Positions 6,747-14,409 of a stretch of DNA of 32,579 bases are shown here, piece after piece. The translations under genes and the position numbers were made by a program. Within the stretch, counting starts at the first letter, position 1. Each line of letters begins with the position of its first letter. The notes beneath the pieces are model-generated. The model was not told the DNA's origin and did not search any database. It saw nothing but the letters and a program-made list of their open reading frames with translations. Source of the stretch: an uncultured Eubacterium sp. (GTDB lineage Bacteria > Bacillota > Clostridia > Lachnospirales > Lachnospiraceae); assembly GCA_945920185.1 (NCBI GenBank), contig CAMEJP010000023.1, positions 1-32,579 on the forward strand, written 5' to 3'.

Positions 6747-8843
6747 ATGACAAATATACCTGAGTTGTTTGGCAGTATGGTATTTAACGACGAAGTAATG
6801 AGAGAGAGATTGCCAAAGGATATTTACAAGGCTCTTAGAAAGACTATGCAGTCAGGCAAGCATCTGGAACTTGATGTTGCAAATGTGGTTGCCAATGCTA
6901 TGAAGGACTGGGCTGTTGAAAAGGGTGCTACACATTATACTCACTGGTTCCAGCCTATGACAGGCGTAACTGCTGAAAAACACGACAGCTTTATTTCACC
7001 TGTAGGTGACGGAAAGATTATTATGGAATTTTCCGGCAAGGAGCTTGTAAAGGGTGAACCTGATGCTTCTTCATTCCCTTCAGGCGGACTCAGAGCTACA
7101 TTTGAAGCACGTGGATATACCGCTTGGGACCCTACATCTTACGCATTTGTTAAGGACGGTACATTGTATATACCTACAGCTTTCTGTTCATACACAGGCG
7201 AGGTACTTGATAAGAAGACACCACTTCTTAGATCTATGGAAGCTATTGATAAGCAGGCAAAGAGAGTCCTGAAGCTTTTCGGAAACGATAACGTAAAGAG
7301 AGTAAGCACAACCGTGGGACCTGAGCAGGAATATTTCCTTATCGATAAAGAAGTATACGAGAAACGTCCTGACCTTATATATACAGGCAGAACTCTTTTC
7401 GGCGCAAGACCTTCAAAGGGTCAGGAGATGGAGGACCATTACTTTGGTTCAATTAAGCCTAGAGTAGCAGCGTTTATGAAGGATTTGGATGAGGAACTTT
7501 GGAAGTTTGGTATTCTTGCCAAGACAAAGCACAATGAGGTTGCTCCTGCACAGCATGAGCTTGCACCAATTTTCTCTACAACAAATATTGCAACAGACCA
7601 TAACCAGCTTACAATGGAGATTATGAAGAATGTAGCAAGCAAGCATGGCCTTGCGTGTCTCCTTCATGAGAAGCCGTTTGCAGGCGTAAACGGAAGCGGT
7701 AAGCATAATAACTGGTCGCTTTCAACAGATACAGGCATGAACCTTTTGGAGCCGGGCGATACACCATCGCAGAATGCTCAGTTCCTTTTATTCCTCACTG
7801 CAGTTATAAAGGCAGTTGACGATTATCAGGATTTGATGAGAGTTTCAGCAGCAAGTGCAGGAAATGATCACAGACTCGGAGCTAATGAGGCACCACCTGC
7901 AGTAGTATCTATGTTCATCGGCGAGGAGCTTGAGGGCATTCTTGATGCTATTGAGAGCGGTACACTGTATCACGAGAAGGAAAAGACACTTATGGAAATC
8001 GGCGCATCAGTGCTTCCGCATTTCCCTAAGGATACAACAGACAGAAACAGAACATCACCTTTTGCCTTCACAGGTAACAAGTTTGAGTTCAGAATGCTTG
8101 GTTCTTCAATGTCAATTTCAGGACCGAACATCGTACTTAACACAATCGTTGCTGAGTCACTTGAGCAGTTCGCAGACAGACTTGAGAATGCTGCTGACTT
8201 CCAGACGGAACTCAACGCTCTTATCAAGGAGAATATCAAGGAGCATAAGAGAATTATCTTTAACGGCAACGGATATGATGATGAGTGGCTTAAGGAGGCT
8301 GAGAAGAGAGGTCTTTCTAACCTCAAATCAACAGTTGACGCACTTCCTGAGTTCGTATCAGAAAAGAGCAAGAAGGTATTTACAAAGCATGGCGTATTTA
8401 CTGAGGTTGAGCTTGAGTCAAGATATGAGATTCTTCTTGAGAATTACTATAAGACTATCAATATTGAAGCACTCACAATGGTAGATATGGTTAAGAAGGG
8501 TGTCTTCCAGTCAGTGCTTAAATACCAGAAAGATCTTGCAAAGGTAATGTCTGAGAAGAAGGCTCTCGGAGCAGAGTTTGATGTTACGATGGAAAGCTCT
8601 CTCCTTGAGAAGATTTCAAAGCTTTCAGCTTCTATCTACAAGAACCTTGAAGTACTTGAAAATTCTATCGTAGAAGCTAAGAATCACGATTCAGACGCTT
8701 ATGAAGAGGCTAAGTATTACAGAGAAGTAGTCTTTGACAACATGAATGTCTTAAGAACCGTAGTTGACGAGGCTGAGGCTATTGTCGGCAAAGATTATTG
8801 GGCATACCCGACTTACGAAGAAATTCTGTACAGCGTGCTTTAA
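6747..8843 (+). CDS. glnN: Type III glutamine synthetase (GlnN)
   Basis: Makes glutamine from glutamate, ammonium and ATP in the cytosol. At 698 residues it matches the ~700-residue GSIII family and not the ~450-residue GSI. Family motifs seen: [25 protein letters not shown] (metal and ammonium site region), [13 protein letters not shown] and [13 protein letters not shown]. The start is the ATG at 6747, seven bases after GGAGG; the longer frame from 6696 has no ribosome site and adds unrelated residues. It is expressed from its own promoter through an attenuated leader with an ANTAR-type hexaloop, and ends at a strong terminator before the ammonium transporter. A second, GSI-like gene lies 2.3 kb downstream. 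GSIII is probably the main ammonium-fixing enzyme here, because the GSI-like protein lacks a catalytic residue. Confidence 0.96.
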   Translation: MTNIPELFGSMVFNDEVMRERLPKDIYKALRKTMQSGKHLELDVANVVANAMKDWAVEKGATHYTHWFQPMTGVTAEKHDSFISPVGDGKIIMEFSGKELVKGEPDASSFPSGGLRATFEARGYTAWDPTSYAFVKDGTLYIPTAFCSYTGEVLDKKTPLLRSMEAIDKQAKRVLKLFGNDNVKRVSTTVGPEQEYFLIDKEVYEKRPDLIYTGRTLFGARPSKGQEMEDHYFGSIKPRVAAFMKDLDEELWKFGILAKTKHNEVAPAQHELAPIFSTTNIATDHNQLTMEIMKNVASKHGLACLLHEKPFAGVNGSGKHNNWSLSTDTGMNLLEPGDTPSQNAQFLLFLTAVIKAVDDYQDLMRVSAASAGNDHRLGANEAPPAVVSMFIGEELEGILDAIESGTLYHEKEKTLMEIGASVLPHFPKDTTDRNRTSPFAFTGNKFEFRMLGSSMSISGPNIVLNTIVAESLEQFADRLENAADFQTELNALIKENIKEHKRIIFNGNGYDDEWLKEAEKRGLSNLKSTVDALPEFVSEKSKKVFTKHGVFTEVELESRYEILLENYYKTINIEALTMVDMVKKGVFQSVLKYQKDLAKVMSEKKALGAEFDVTMESSLLEKISKLSASIYKNLEVLENSIVEAKNHDSDAYEEAKYYREVVFDNMNVLRTVVDEAEAIVGKDYWAYPTYEEILYSVL

Positions 8844-8897
8844 TTAGCGTACGGATGTCTTTAAGACAGACGAAAAATTAAAAAATGTGACACAATG

Positions 8898-8944
8898 ACG
8901 TGTACCGCTTCCCTTAATGTAAGGGAAGTGATACACGTTTTTTT
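8898..8944 (+). terminator. Strong intrinsic terminator after glnN
   Basis: Outer arms ACGTGT (8898-8903) and ACACGT (8933-8938), inner arms CTTCCCTT and AAGGGAAG around a five-base loop, then seven Ts. I could not find a convincing promoter between it and amt. Either amt depends on read-through of this terminator or its promoter is non-canonical. Confidence 0.88.
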
Positions 8945-8953
8945 ATGTGTATG

Positions 8954-9025
8954 TCAGACGTGAAATTAAAAACACGCCTGATGCTCGCTACGGCGAGCAC
9001 TAAAAAAGGTGAAAACCCAACGTAG
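8954..9025 (+). promoter_or_regulatory. Structured leader in front of amt: two hairpins and a possible loop-to-SD pairing
   Basis: Hairpin A: TCAGACGTG (8954-8962) with CACGCCTGA (8973-8981), one mismatch. Hairpin B directly follows: TGCTCGC (8982-8988) with GCGAGCA (8993-8999), seven perfect pairs capped by a C-UACG-G tetraloop. The bases CTACG at 8988-8992 are complementary to CGTAG at 9021-9025, which runs into the ribosome site AGGAGGA (9024-9030). There is no T-run after hairpin B, so it is not a terminator. The function is unknown; control of translation is an inference, and a five-base match can arise by chance. Confidence 0.4.
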
Positions 9026-9037
9026 GAGGAATGTATT

Positions 9038-10837
9038 ATGGAAATGAAAGAAGTTATGGAATTAATTTCACAACAAGAATCCAACCTGTGGGGCGTGTGG
9101 TTCCTTATAGGTGCCGCATTGGTATTCTGGATGCAGGCAGGATTTGCAATGGTAGAGGCAGGCTTTACCAGAGCTAAGAACACAGGTAACATCATTATGA
9201 AAAACCTGATGGATTTTTGTATAGGTACGGTTGTATTTATACTCATAGGTTTTGGATTGCTTTTGGGTGAAGATTTGGTAGGCTTTATCGGTAAGCCGGG
9301 ATTTGATATCTTTACTTCTTATGAGTCATTTGACTGGAGCAACTTTATATTTAACTTAGTTTTCTGTGCAACAACGGCAACCATTGTTTCAGGTGCCATG
9401 GCAGAGAGAACAAAGTTCCTTTCATACTGTGTGTACTCAGCAGTCATATCTGCACTTATTTATCCGATAGAGGCACACTGGATTTGGGGCGGCGGCTGGT
9501 TAGCACAGCTTGGCTTCCATGATTTTGCAGGTTCATGTGCAATTCATATGGTCGGCGGTATCGCAGCTTTGGTAGGTGCTAAGATACTTGGACCTCGTAT
9601 CGGTAAGTTTACGAAGGATAAGAGCGGAAAGATTGTAAAGGTAAATGCTTTCCCTGGACATAATATTACAATAGGCGCACTTGGTGTATTTATTCTCTGG
9701 CTTGGCTGGTATGGATTTAACGGTGCTGCCGCAACATCAGTTGATGAACTTGCTTCAATATTTGTGACAACAACCATTGCTCCTGCCATTGCAACAGTTG
9801 TATGTATGGTATTTACATGGATTAAGTACGGAAAACCTGATATATCTATGTGTCTTAACGCTTCACTTGCAGGACTTGTAGGTATCACAGCAGGATGTGA
9901 TGTGCTTGATGCTTTTGGCGCCATCGCAGTAGGTGTGGTTTCAGGACTTCTGGTAGTATTCGGTGTATGGCTTCTTGATTATAAGTTACATATTGATGAC
10001 CCTGTAGGTGCTGTTGCAGTTCACTGCTTAAACGGTATCTGGGGTACAATCGCAGTAGGTTTGTTCGCTACTGACACGGCTCCTGCATATGCAAGAGGTT
10101 ATGGTGACGGCGTTACATTTGGCGCAAATCAGATTAAGAATGTAGGTCTTTTCTATGGCGGCGGATTTGAACAGTTGGGACTTCAGCTTCTCGGATTTGT
10201 AAGCGTGGCAGCATGGGCAGCAGTTACAATGGTAATTGTATTCTTTGCAATCAAGGCAATATTTGGTCTTAGAGTTTCAGAAGAGGAAGAAATTGTCGGT
10301 CTTGACATTAAGGAGCATGGTCTTGCATCAGCATACTCAGGCTTCTCAATCATGGATATATCAAACGGTATGACCATGGATATCAATGAGAACACAGACC
10401 TTGGTGTAGACGCTTACGAAGAGGCTTCTGAAGTACAGAAGAATGCAGCCGTTAAGGTTGAGAAGATGCCTAGCGTATCAACAGGTATGTACAAGGTAGT
10501 AATCATTGCAAAGCTTGCACGTTATGAACACCTTAAGGAAGCTATGAACAAGCTCGGTGTTACAGGTATGACGGTTACTCAGGTAATGGGCTGCGGCGTT
10601 CAGAAGGGCGCAGGCGAAATGTACCGTGGAGTTGAGATGGATGCAACGCTTCTTCCAAAGGTAAAGGTTGAAGTTGTAGTTTCAAAGATACCTGTAGATA
10701 CTGTTATCGAGGCAGCAAAGAAGGCTCTTTATACAGGACACATCGGCGACGGTAAGATTTTTGTATATGATGTTGCTAAGGTAGTTAAGGTACGTACCGG
10801 CGAAGAAGACTTTGCGGCACTTCAGGATGTAGAGTAA
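9038..10837 (+). CDS. amt: Ammonium transporter fused to a PII (GlnK-type) signalling domain
   Basis: 599 residues. Residues ~10-410 form an eleven-helix Amt/Rh channel that takes up ammonium, with both pore histidines present in the contexts AIHMVGG and AVHCLNG and the family stretch GWYGFNGA. After a linker of about 70 residues, a complete PII domain begins near residue 484 (MYKVVIIAKL). It includes the T-loop with Tyr529 in EMYRGVE, the position uridylylated in enterobacterial PII, and the C-terminal signature TGHIGDGKIFVYDV. In other bacteria GlnK is a separate protein that plugs Amt; here the plug is tethered. The ATG at 9038 follows AGGAGGA by seven bases. It is preceded by a structured leader and followed by a terminator, between two glutamine synthetase genes. 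No uridylyltransferase gene is seen in the window. Confidence 0.95.
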   Translation: MEMKEVMELISQQESNLWGVWFLIGAALVFWMQAGFAMVEAGFTRAKNTGNIIMKNLMDFCIGTVVFILIGFGLLLGEDLVGFIGKPGFDIFTSYESFDWSNFIFNLVFCATTATIVSGAMAERTKFLSYCVYSAVISALIYPIEAHWIWGGGWLAQLGFHDFAGSCAIHMVGGIAALVGAKILGPRIGKFTKDKSGKIVKVNAFPGHNITIGALGVFILWLGWYGFNGAAATSVDELASIFVTTTIAPAIATVVCMVFTWIKYGKPDISMCLNASLAGLVGITAGCDVLDAFGAIAVGVVSGLLVVFGVWLLDYKLHIDDPVGAVAVHCLNGIWGTIAVGLFATDTAPAYARGYGDGVTFGANQIKNVGLFYGGGFEQLGLQLLGFVSVAAWAAVTMVIVFFAIKAIFGLRVSEEEEIVGLDIKEHGLASAYSGFSIMDISNGMTMDINENTDLGVDAYEEASEVQKNAAVKVEKMPSVSTGMYKVVIIAKLARYEHLKEAMNKLGVTGMTVTQVMGCGVQKGAGEMYRGVEMDATLLPKVKVEVVVSKIPVDTVIEAAKKALYTGHIGDGKIFVYDVAKVVKVRTGEEDFAALQDVE

Positions 10838-10871
10838 GACATCTTATGACAAAAAATAAAATTTAAAAATT

Positions 10872-10903
10872 GGCAGGCTCTGAAAAACGGGGTCTGCCTT
10901 TTT
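10872..10903 (+). terminator. Intrinsic terminator after amt-PII
   Basis: GGCAGGCTC (10872-10880) pairs with GGGTCTGCC (10890-10898) including two G-U pairs, followed by five Ts. It separates amt from the glnA transcription unit. Confidence 0.8.
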
Positions 10904-10950
10904 GGATTGTCTTGTGTTAAAAAGAATACCCCACCTTATTTTTATATTTA

Positions 10951-10979
10951 TTGACAAGCGGACAAAAATGATGTAAAAT
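10951..10979 (+). promoter_or_regulatory. Sigma-A promoter of the glnA operon
   Basis: Perfect TTGACA (10951-10956), 17-base spacer, TAAAAT (10974-10979). The start of transcription is expected near 10986, immediately before the hexaloop hairpin. It is the last clear promoter before 22364, so it may drive glnA, the ANTAR gene and the purF-dapL genes together. Confidence 0.75.
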
Positions 10980-10986
10980 TGAGAAA

Positions 10987-11007
10987 CGAGAACAAAGGTG
11001 TTCATCG
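10987..11007 (+). promoter_or_regulatory. Candidate ANTAR-binding hexaloop hairpin in the glnA leader
   Basis: GAAC (10990-10993) and GTTC (11000-11003) close the loop AAAGGT, extended by CGA/TCG past a bulged A. Loop A1 and G4 match the ANTAR target pattern, and the loop differs from that of glnN by one pyrimidine. As in glnN, the hairpin begins within a few bases of the predicted transcript start and is preceded by ACGA. The regulator that could bind it is encoded in the same operon. Confidence 0.6.
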
Positions 11008-11080
11008 GATAACATATTGGGCTTACACTTATAAGTGTACTTAAGGGTTGATGAAGGTCTGTGTGCTATACGATGAGCAC
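11001..11080 (+). promoter_or_regulatory. Further leader structure before glnA, possible attenuator
   Basis: TTCATC (11001-11006) can pair with GATGAA (11050-11055) and AAC (11011-11013) with GTT (11047-11049), enclosing a TACACT/AGTGTA hairpin. The first strand overlaps the 3' arm of the hexaloop hairpin, so the two are alternatives. A further GTGCT/AGCAC hairpin (11063-11080) is followed by CTATTTTG, a poor U-tract. The arrangement resembles an attenuator, but no convincing terminator is visible. Confidence 0.3.
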
Positions 11081-11108
11081 CTATTTTGCTGGAAAGGCGG
11101 TAAGGTTG

Positions 11109-12347
11109 ATGTATACTGAGAAAGAAGTCATTACATTTGTAAAAGACAATGACGTGAAGTTTATCAGGTTGGCATTCTGCGATTTGCTGGGTAACCAGAA
11201 GAATATTTCCATATTGCCGGATGCACTTGAAACGGCTTTTGAAAGAGGAATACCTTTTGACGGTTCATCCATTCTGGGATTTAATGATGTTGTTAATTCG
11301 GATTTATTCCTTTTTCCGGACGCATCAACACTCAGCATACTTCCTTGGCGTCCGCAGCAGGGACGTGTTGTCAGATTTTTCTGCAACATAAAAAATGCTG
11401 ACGGCACGGATTTTTTGTGCGATTCAAGAAAAATATTGGAAAAAGTCATTGCCAAGGGCATGAAAAGCGGCATAGGCTGCAAGGTAGGTTCAGAATGTGA
11501 GTTCTACCTGTTTAAGACGGATGATGACGGCAATAGGACGGATATTCCTTATGACCGTGGCGGATATTGTGATGTGTCACCTCTTGACAAGGGCGAAAAT
11601 GTCAGAAGAGAAGTCTGCCTTACCCTTGAGGAGATGGGCATAACTCCTGAAAGTTCTCATCACGAGCATGGCCCGGGACAAAATGAGATAGATTTTGAAT
11701 GTAGTAATCCATTAAGGAGTGCGGACAATCTTATAACCTTTAAGTCGGTAGTGGCGGTTGTAGCCAACAGAAGCGGACTCAGTGCTTCGTTTGAACCAAA
11801 ACCGATCCCGGGTGAAAGCGGAAATGCTCTCCATATTAATTTATCATTATACAAAAACGGAAAAAACATATTTGATATAGAAGGAAGCAACGATAATGCC
11901 AGACTTTCAAGAGCGTTTATGGCAGGTGTGATTAACAGGATTAAGGAGATAACAGTATTTCTCAATCCGTCCAAGAGCTCTTATGAGAGATTTGGCAATT
12001 TTGGAGCGCCTAAGTTCATTTCGTGGTCATCACAGAACCGTTCACAGCTTATAAGAATACCGGCTGCGACAGGTGAAAAGAAAAGAATGGAGCTTCGTTC
12101 ACCTGATCCGCTTGCAAATCCGTATCTTGCTTATGCGCTTGTGTTAAGTGCAGGACTTGAAGGCATAGAAAAGAATATGGAGCCGATGGAGGCGGTCAAC
12201 ATAAATCTCTACAATGAAAATCCGGAGGTTAATCTTGACAGGCTGCCGCTTAGTCTGGAGGAAGCAAAAGGTTATGCCAAGGAAAGCGAATTTGTAAGAG
12301 GCGTGCTTGGCGACACCGTTACGGAAAAATTTATTGAAATCATATAA
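11109..12347 (+). CDS. glnA: Compact GSI-type glutamine synthetase-like protein
   Basis: 412 residues, shorter than typical GSI (~440-470). Most active-site motifs are present: FDGSSI (ammonium-site Asp), GSECEFYLF and HHEHGPGQNEIDF (metal glutamates), GNALHIN (metal His), NRSQLIRIP and MELRSPDP (phosphate-site arginines and Glu). Two differences stand out. The flap, SYKRLVPGYEAP in typical GSI, reads YERFGNFGAP, so Gly299 replaces the catalytic flap glutamate and the loop is one residue shorter. The protein also ends at FVRGVLGDTVTEKFIEII, without the C-terminal tail that locks GSI hexamers together and contacts regulators in Bacillus. It may be a weak synthetase, a ligase for another amine, or a sensor. 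The start at 11109 matches the family N-terminus; the frame is open from 11061 without a ribosome site. It forms an operon with the ANTAR gene 30 bases downstream. Confidence 0.85.
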   Translation: MYTEKEVITFVKDNDVKFIRLAFCDLLGNQKNISILPDALETAFERGIPFDGSSILGFNDVVNSDLFLFPDASTLSILPWRPQQGRVVRFFCNIKNADGTDFLCDSRKILEKVIAKGMKSGIGCKVGSECEFYLFKTDDDGNRTDIPYDRGGYCDVSPLDKGENVRREVCLTLEEMGITPESSHHEHGPGQNEIDFECSNPLRSADNLITFKSVVAVVANRSGLSASFEPKPIPGESGNALHINLSLYKNGKNIFDIEGSNDNARLSRAFMAGVINRIKEITVFLNPSKSSYERFGNFGAPKFISWSSQNRSQLIRIPAATGEKKRMELRSPDPLANPYLAYALVLSAGLEGIEKNMEPMEAVNINLYNENPEVNLDRLPLSLEEAKGYAKESEFVRGVLGDTVTEKFIEII

Positions 12348-12377
12348 TAGAAAGGGCAGAAAGGCAGGTTTGTTTGT

Positions 12378-12947
12378 ATGGAAAGTGCATTAATAGTATG
12401 TGAAGCACAGAAGTCCACAGAGTACTTTAAAGACATACTTATGCAAAATCAATGCAGCGAGATATCAACTGTAAGAACCAGCCAGGAAGCCAGAAGAATG
12501 ATGCTGGAGAGGGATTTTGATTTATGTATTATCAATGCCCCTCTGATTGACGAATTTGGTGAGAGTCTGTCAAAGGACATCGCCACGCACAGTACATGTC
12601 AGATAATCATAGTTGTCAAGGCAGAACTGTTTGACGAGGTTTGCTCAAAGGTAGAGGACTACGGCGTCATAACGGTAGCAAAACCCATCAATAAGACCAT
12701 GCTATGGAATGCCATCAAATTTGCCAATGTTGCTAAGTTCAGAATGAGAATGGTGCAAAAACAGAATGAAAAGCTTCTGCAAAAAATTGATGACATAAAA
12801 CTTATAGACAGAGCAAAACTGCTTCTTATATCGTATCTCAATATGACAGAGGAGCAGGCACATAAATATATAGAAAGACAGGCTATGGATATGCGTGTTA
12901 CAAAGCGTGACATAGCTCAGAATATCTTAAAGACGTACGACAGTTAA
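12378..12947 (+). CDS. ANTAR-domain RNA-binding antiterminator with degenerate receiver (NitR-like)
   Basis: 189 residues: receiver-like fold (1-118), coiled-coil linker (~120-145), ANTAR domain (~140-187; DRAKLLLISYLNMTEEQAH and the RDIAQNIL helix). ANTAR proteins bind hexaloop RNA hairpins and prevent transcription termination. The receiver lacks phosphorylation chemistry: the acceptor aspartate is Asn53 (FDLCIIN), the acidic pocket reads CE, and the switch Thr/Ser position is Val80; only Lys102 is kept. It therefore cannot be a standard phospho-switch and may respond to protein contact, for example with the glutamine synthetase encoded just upstream, or to a ligand (inference). Clostridial glnA loci often carry such a gene, called NitR in some species. 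The hexaloop hairpins at 6607 and 10987 are its probable targets. The ATG at 12378 lies behind AAAGGCAGG at slightly long spacing. Confidence 0.88.
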   Translation: MESALIVCEAQKSTEYFKDILMQNQCSEISTVRTSQEARRMMLERDFDLCIINAPLIDEFGESLSKDIATHSTCQIIIVVKAELFDEVCSKVEDYGVITVAKPINKTMLWNAIKFANVAKFRMRMVQKQNEKLLQKIDDIKLIDRAKLLLISYLNMTEEQAHKYIERQAMDMRVTKRDIAQNILKTYDS

Positions 12948-12985
12948 AAAAATCTATATAAACTTATATGTGAAAGGACAAAGAT

Positions 12986-14404
12986 ATGCTAGGTGACAAG
13001 TTACATGAAGAATGTGCCGTCTTTGGTGTAAATGTAAACAACCAGGAGGCAGGCGGAATAACCTATAACGGTTTGCTCTCGTTACAGCACAGAGGTCAGG
13101 AGGGCGCAGGTATTGCCGTTATGGCAGGACATACCATAATGCTCCATAAGGATGTAGGCCTTGTAAGCGAAGTGTTTACAAGCGATGTATTGAAGAATAT
13201 TCCTAAGAGTAATCTTGCGGTAGGACATACAAGATATTCCACAACCGGAAATAATACCAAGGAAAATGTGCAGCCTTTTGTTACCGAGTATCTTACAGGA
13301 AGAATAGCCACAGCTCATAACGGCAATATTACAAATGCAAAAGCTTTAAAAGATAAGCTTGAGAACTGTGGACTTAATTTTGTTGCAAGTTCAGACAGCG
13401 AGGTTATATCATCCCTTATAGCATATCACAGCCTTGAAAACAAAGATGTGCTTAAGGGCGTAATAGAGGCAACGCGTCAGATAAAAGGTGCTTTTTCTCT
13501 TATTGTGTTGAGCAGTGAGAATAAGCTTATAGCGGTCAGGGATCCTCACGGCTTCAGACCTTTATGTATAGGAAAGAATGATTACGGCATGGCTGTTGCT
13601 TCCGAGAGTTGCGCCATAGATACCTGTGGCTTTAAGTTCGTTCGTGATGTGCTTCCGGGAGAGGTAGTAGTCATTGAAAATGGTGAGATAACATACAGCA
13701 GCGTGGATCTTAAGACAGATGCTGACAAGCAGAGTATGTGTATATTTGAGTATGTTTATTTTGCCCGTACTGATTCCATAATAGATAACCTCAGTGTATA
13801 TGAGGCAAGATGCAATATGGGAAGAATGCTTGCAAGAGAATGTCCGGTTGAGGCAGACGTAGTGTGCGGTGTGCCTGACAGCGGTCTGGAAGCAGCCATA
13901 GGCTATGCGGCAGAGAGCGGAATACCGCTTGCGACGGCATTTGCCAAGAATAAATATATCGGAAGAAGCTTTATATTCCCGTCACAGGCACAGAGAGAGA
14001 ATGCGGTTAAACTGAAGCTCAACCCTCTTAAAGTAAATGTAGAGGGAAAGAGAGTTGTGCTTATAGACGACTCAATCGTTCGAGGTACTACATGTGCAAA
14101 GATTGTAAAGACGCTTAAGGACGCGGGAGCAAAGGAAATCCATATGAGAATTTCTTCGCCTCCTTTTAAGCACACATGCCATTTCGGAACAGATATCGAC
14201 AGCGAGGAAAATCTTATTGCAAATAAGTATACCATATCTGAGATAGAAAAGCAGATAGGAGCAGACAGCCTTGCTTACATCAGCGTGGAAGGTCTTAAGA
14301 AAGCCTGCGAGAAGGCAAAGGTACCGTTTTGTACCAGATGCTTTACGGGCTACGAAGACAAAGAAGTAGAGAATTTAAGAAAATCACAGTTAGAGGAGGA
14401 TTAG
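12986..14404 (+). CDS. purF: Amidophosphoribosyltransferase (glutamine PRPP amidotransferase)
   Basis: First committed step of purine synthesis: glutamine + PRPP to phosphoribosylamine. At 472 residues it is of the Bacillus type: a short nine-residue propeptide precedes the N-terminal nucleophile Cys10 (EECAVFGV), followed by SLQHRGQEGAG of the Ntn-hydrolase glutaminase. The PRPP loop VVLIDDSIVRGTT is intact. Four cysteines in the contexts SMCIFEY, HTCHFG and FCTRCFTG match the ligands of the oxygen-sensitive 4Fe-4S cluster, which suits an anaerobe. It starts 38 bases after the ANTAR gene behind AAAGGA, with no promoter in between, so it is probably co-transcribed with glnA. It is the first of three glutamine-consuming enzymes in the operon. 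Confidence 0.96.
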   Translation: MLGDKLHEECAVFGVNVNNQEAGGITYNGLLSLQHRGQEGAGIAVMAGHTIMLHKDVGLVSEVFTSDVLKNIPKSNLAVGHTRYSTTGNNTKENVQPFVTEYLTGRIATAHNGNITNAKALKDKLENCGLNFVASSDSEVISSLIAYHSLENKDVLKGVIEATRQIKGAFSLIVLSSENKLIAVRDPHGFRPLCIGKNDYGMAVASESCAIDTCGFKFVRDVLPGEVVVIENGEITYSSVDLKTDADKQSMCIFEYVYFARTDSIIDNLSVYEARCNMGRMLARECPVEADVVCGVPDSGLEAAIGYAAESGIPLATAFAKNKYIGRSFIFPSQAQRENAVKLKLNPLKVNVEGKRVVLIDDSIVRGTTCAKIVKTLKDAGAKEIHMRISSPPFKHTCHFGTDIDSEENLIANKYTISEIEKQIGADSLAYISVEGLKKACEKAKVPFCTRCFTGYEDKEVENLRKSQLEED

Positions 14405-14409
14405 GAAAA

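Noticed and set aside
7930-8484. 184-codon plus-strand frame overlapping glnN
   Set aside because: Out-of-frame shadow of the conserved GSIII C-terminal half; Ser/Arg/Leu-rich with no family resemblance.
8884-8897. TGTGACACA palindrome as a CRP/FNR-type operator
   Set aside because: Too short and overlapping the end of glnN and its terminator; no promoter is placed for it to act on.
12948-12985. Purine-type riboswitch or PurR box before purF
   Set aside because: The gap to the ANTAR gene is only 38 bases and contains little beyond an AT-rich stretch and the ribosome site.
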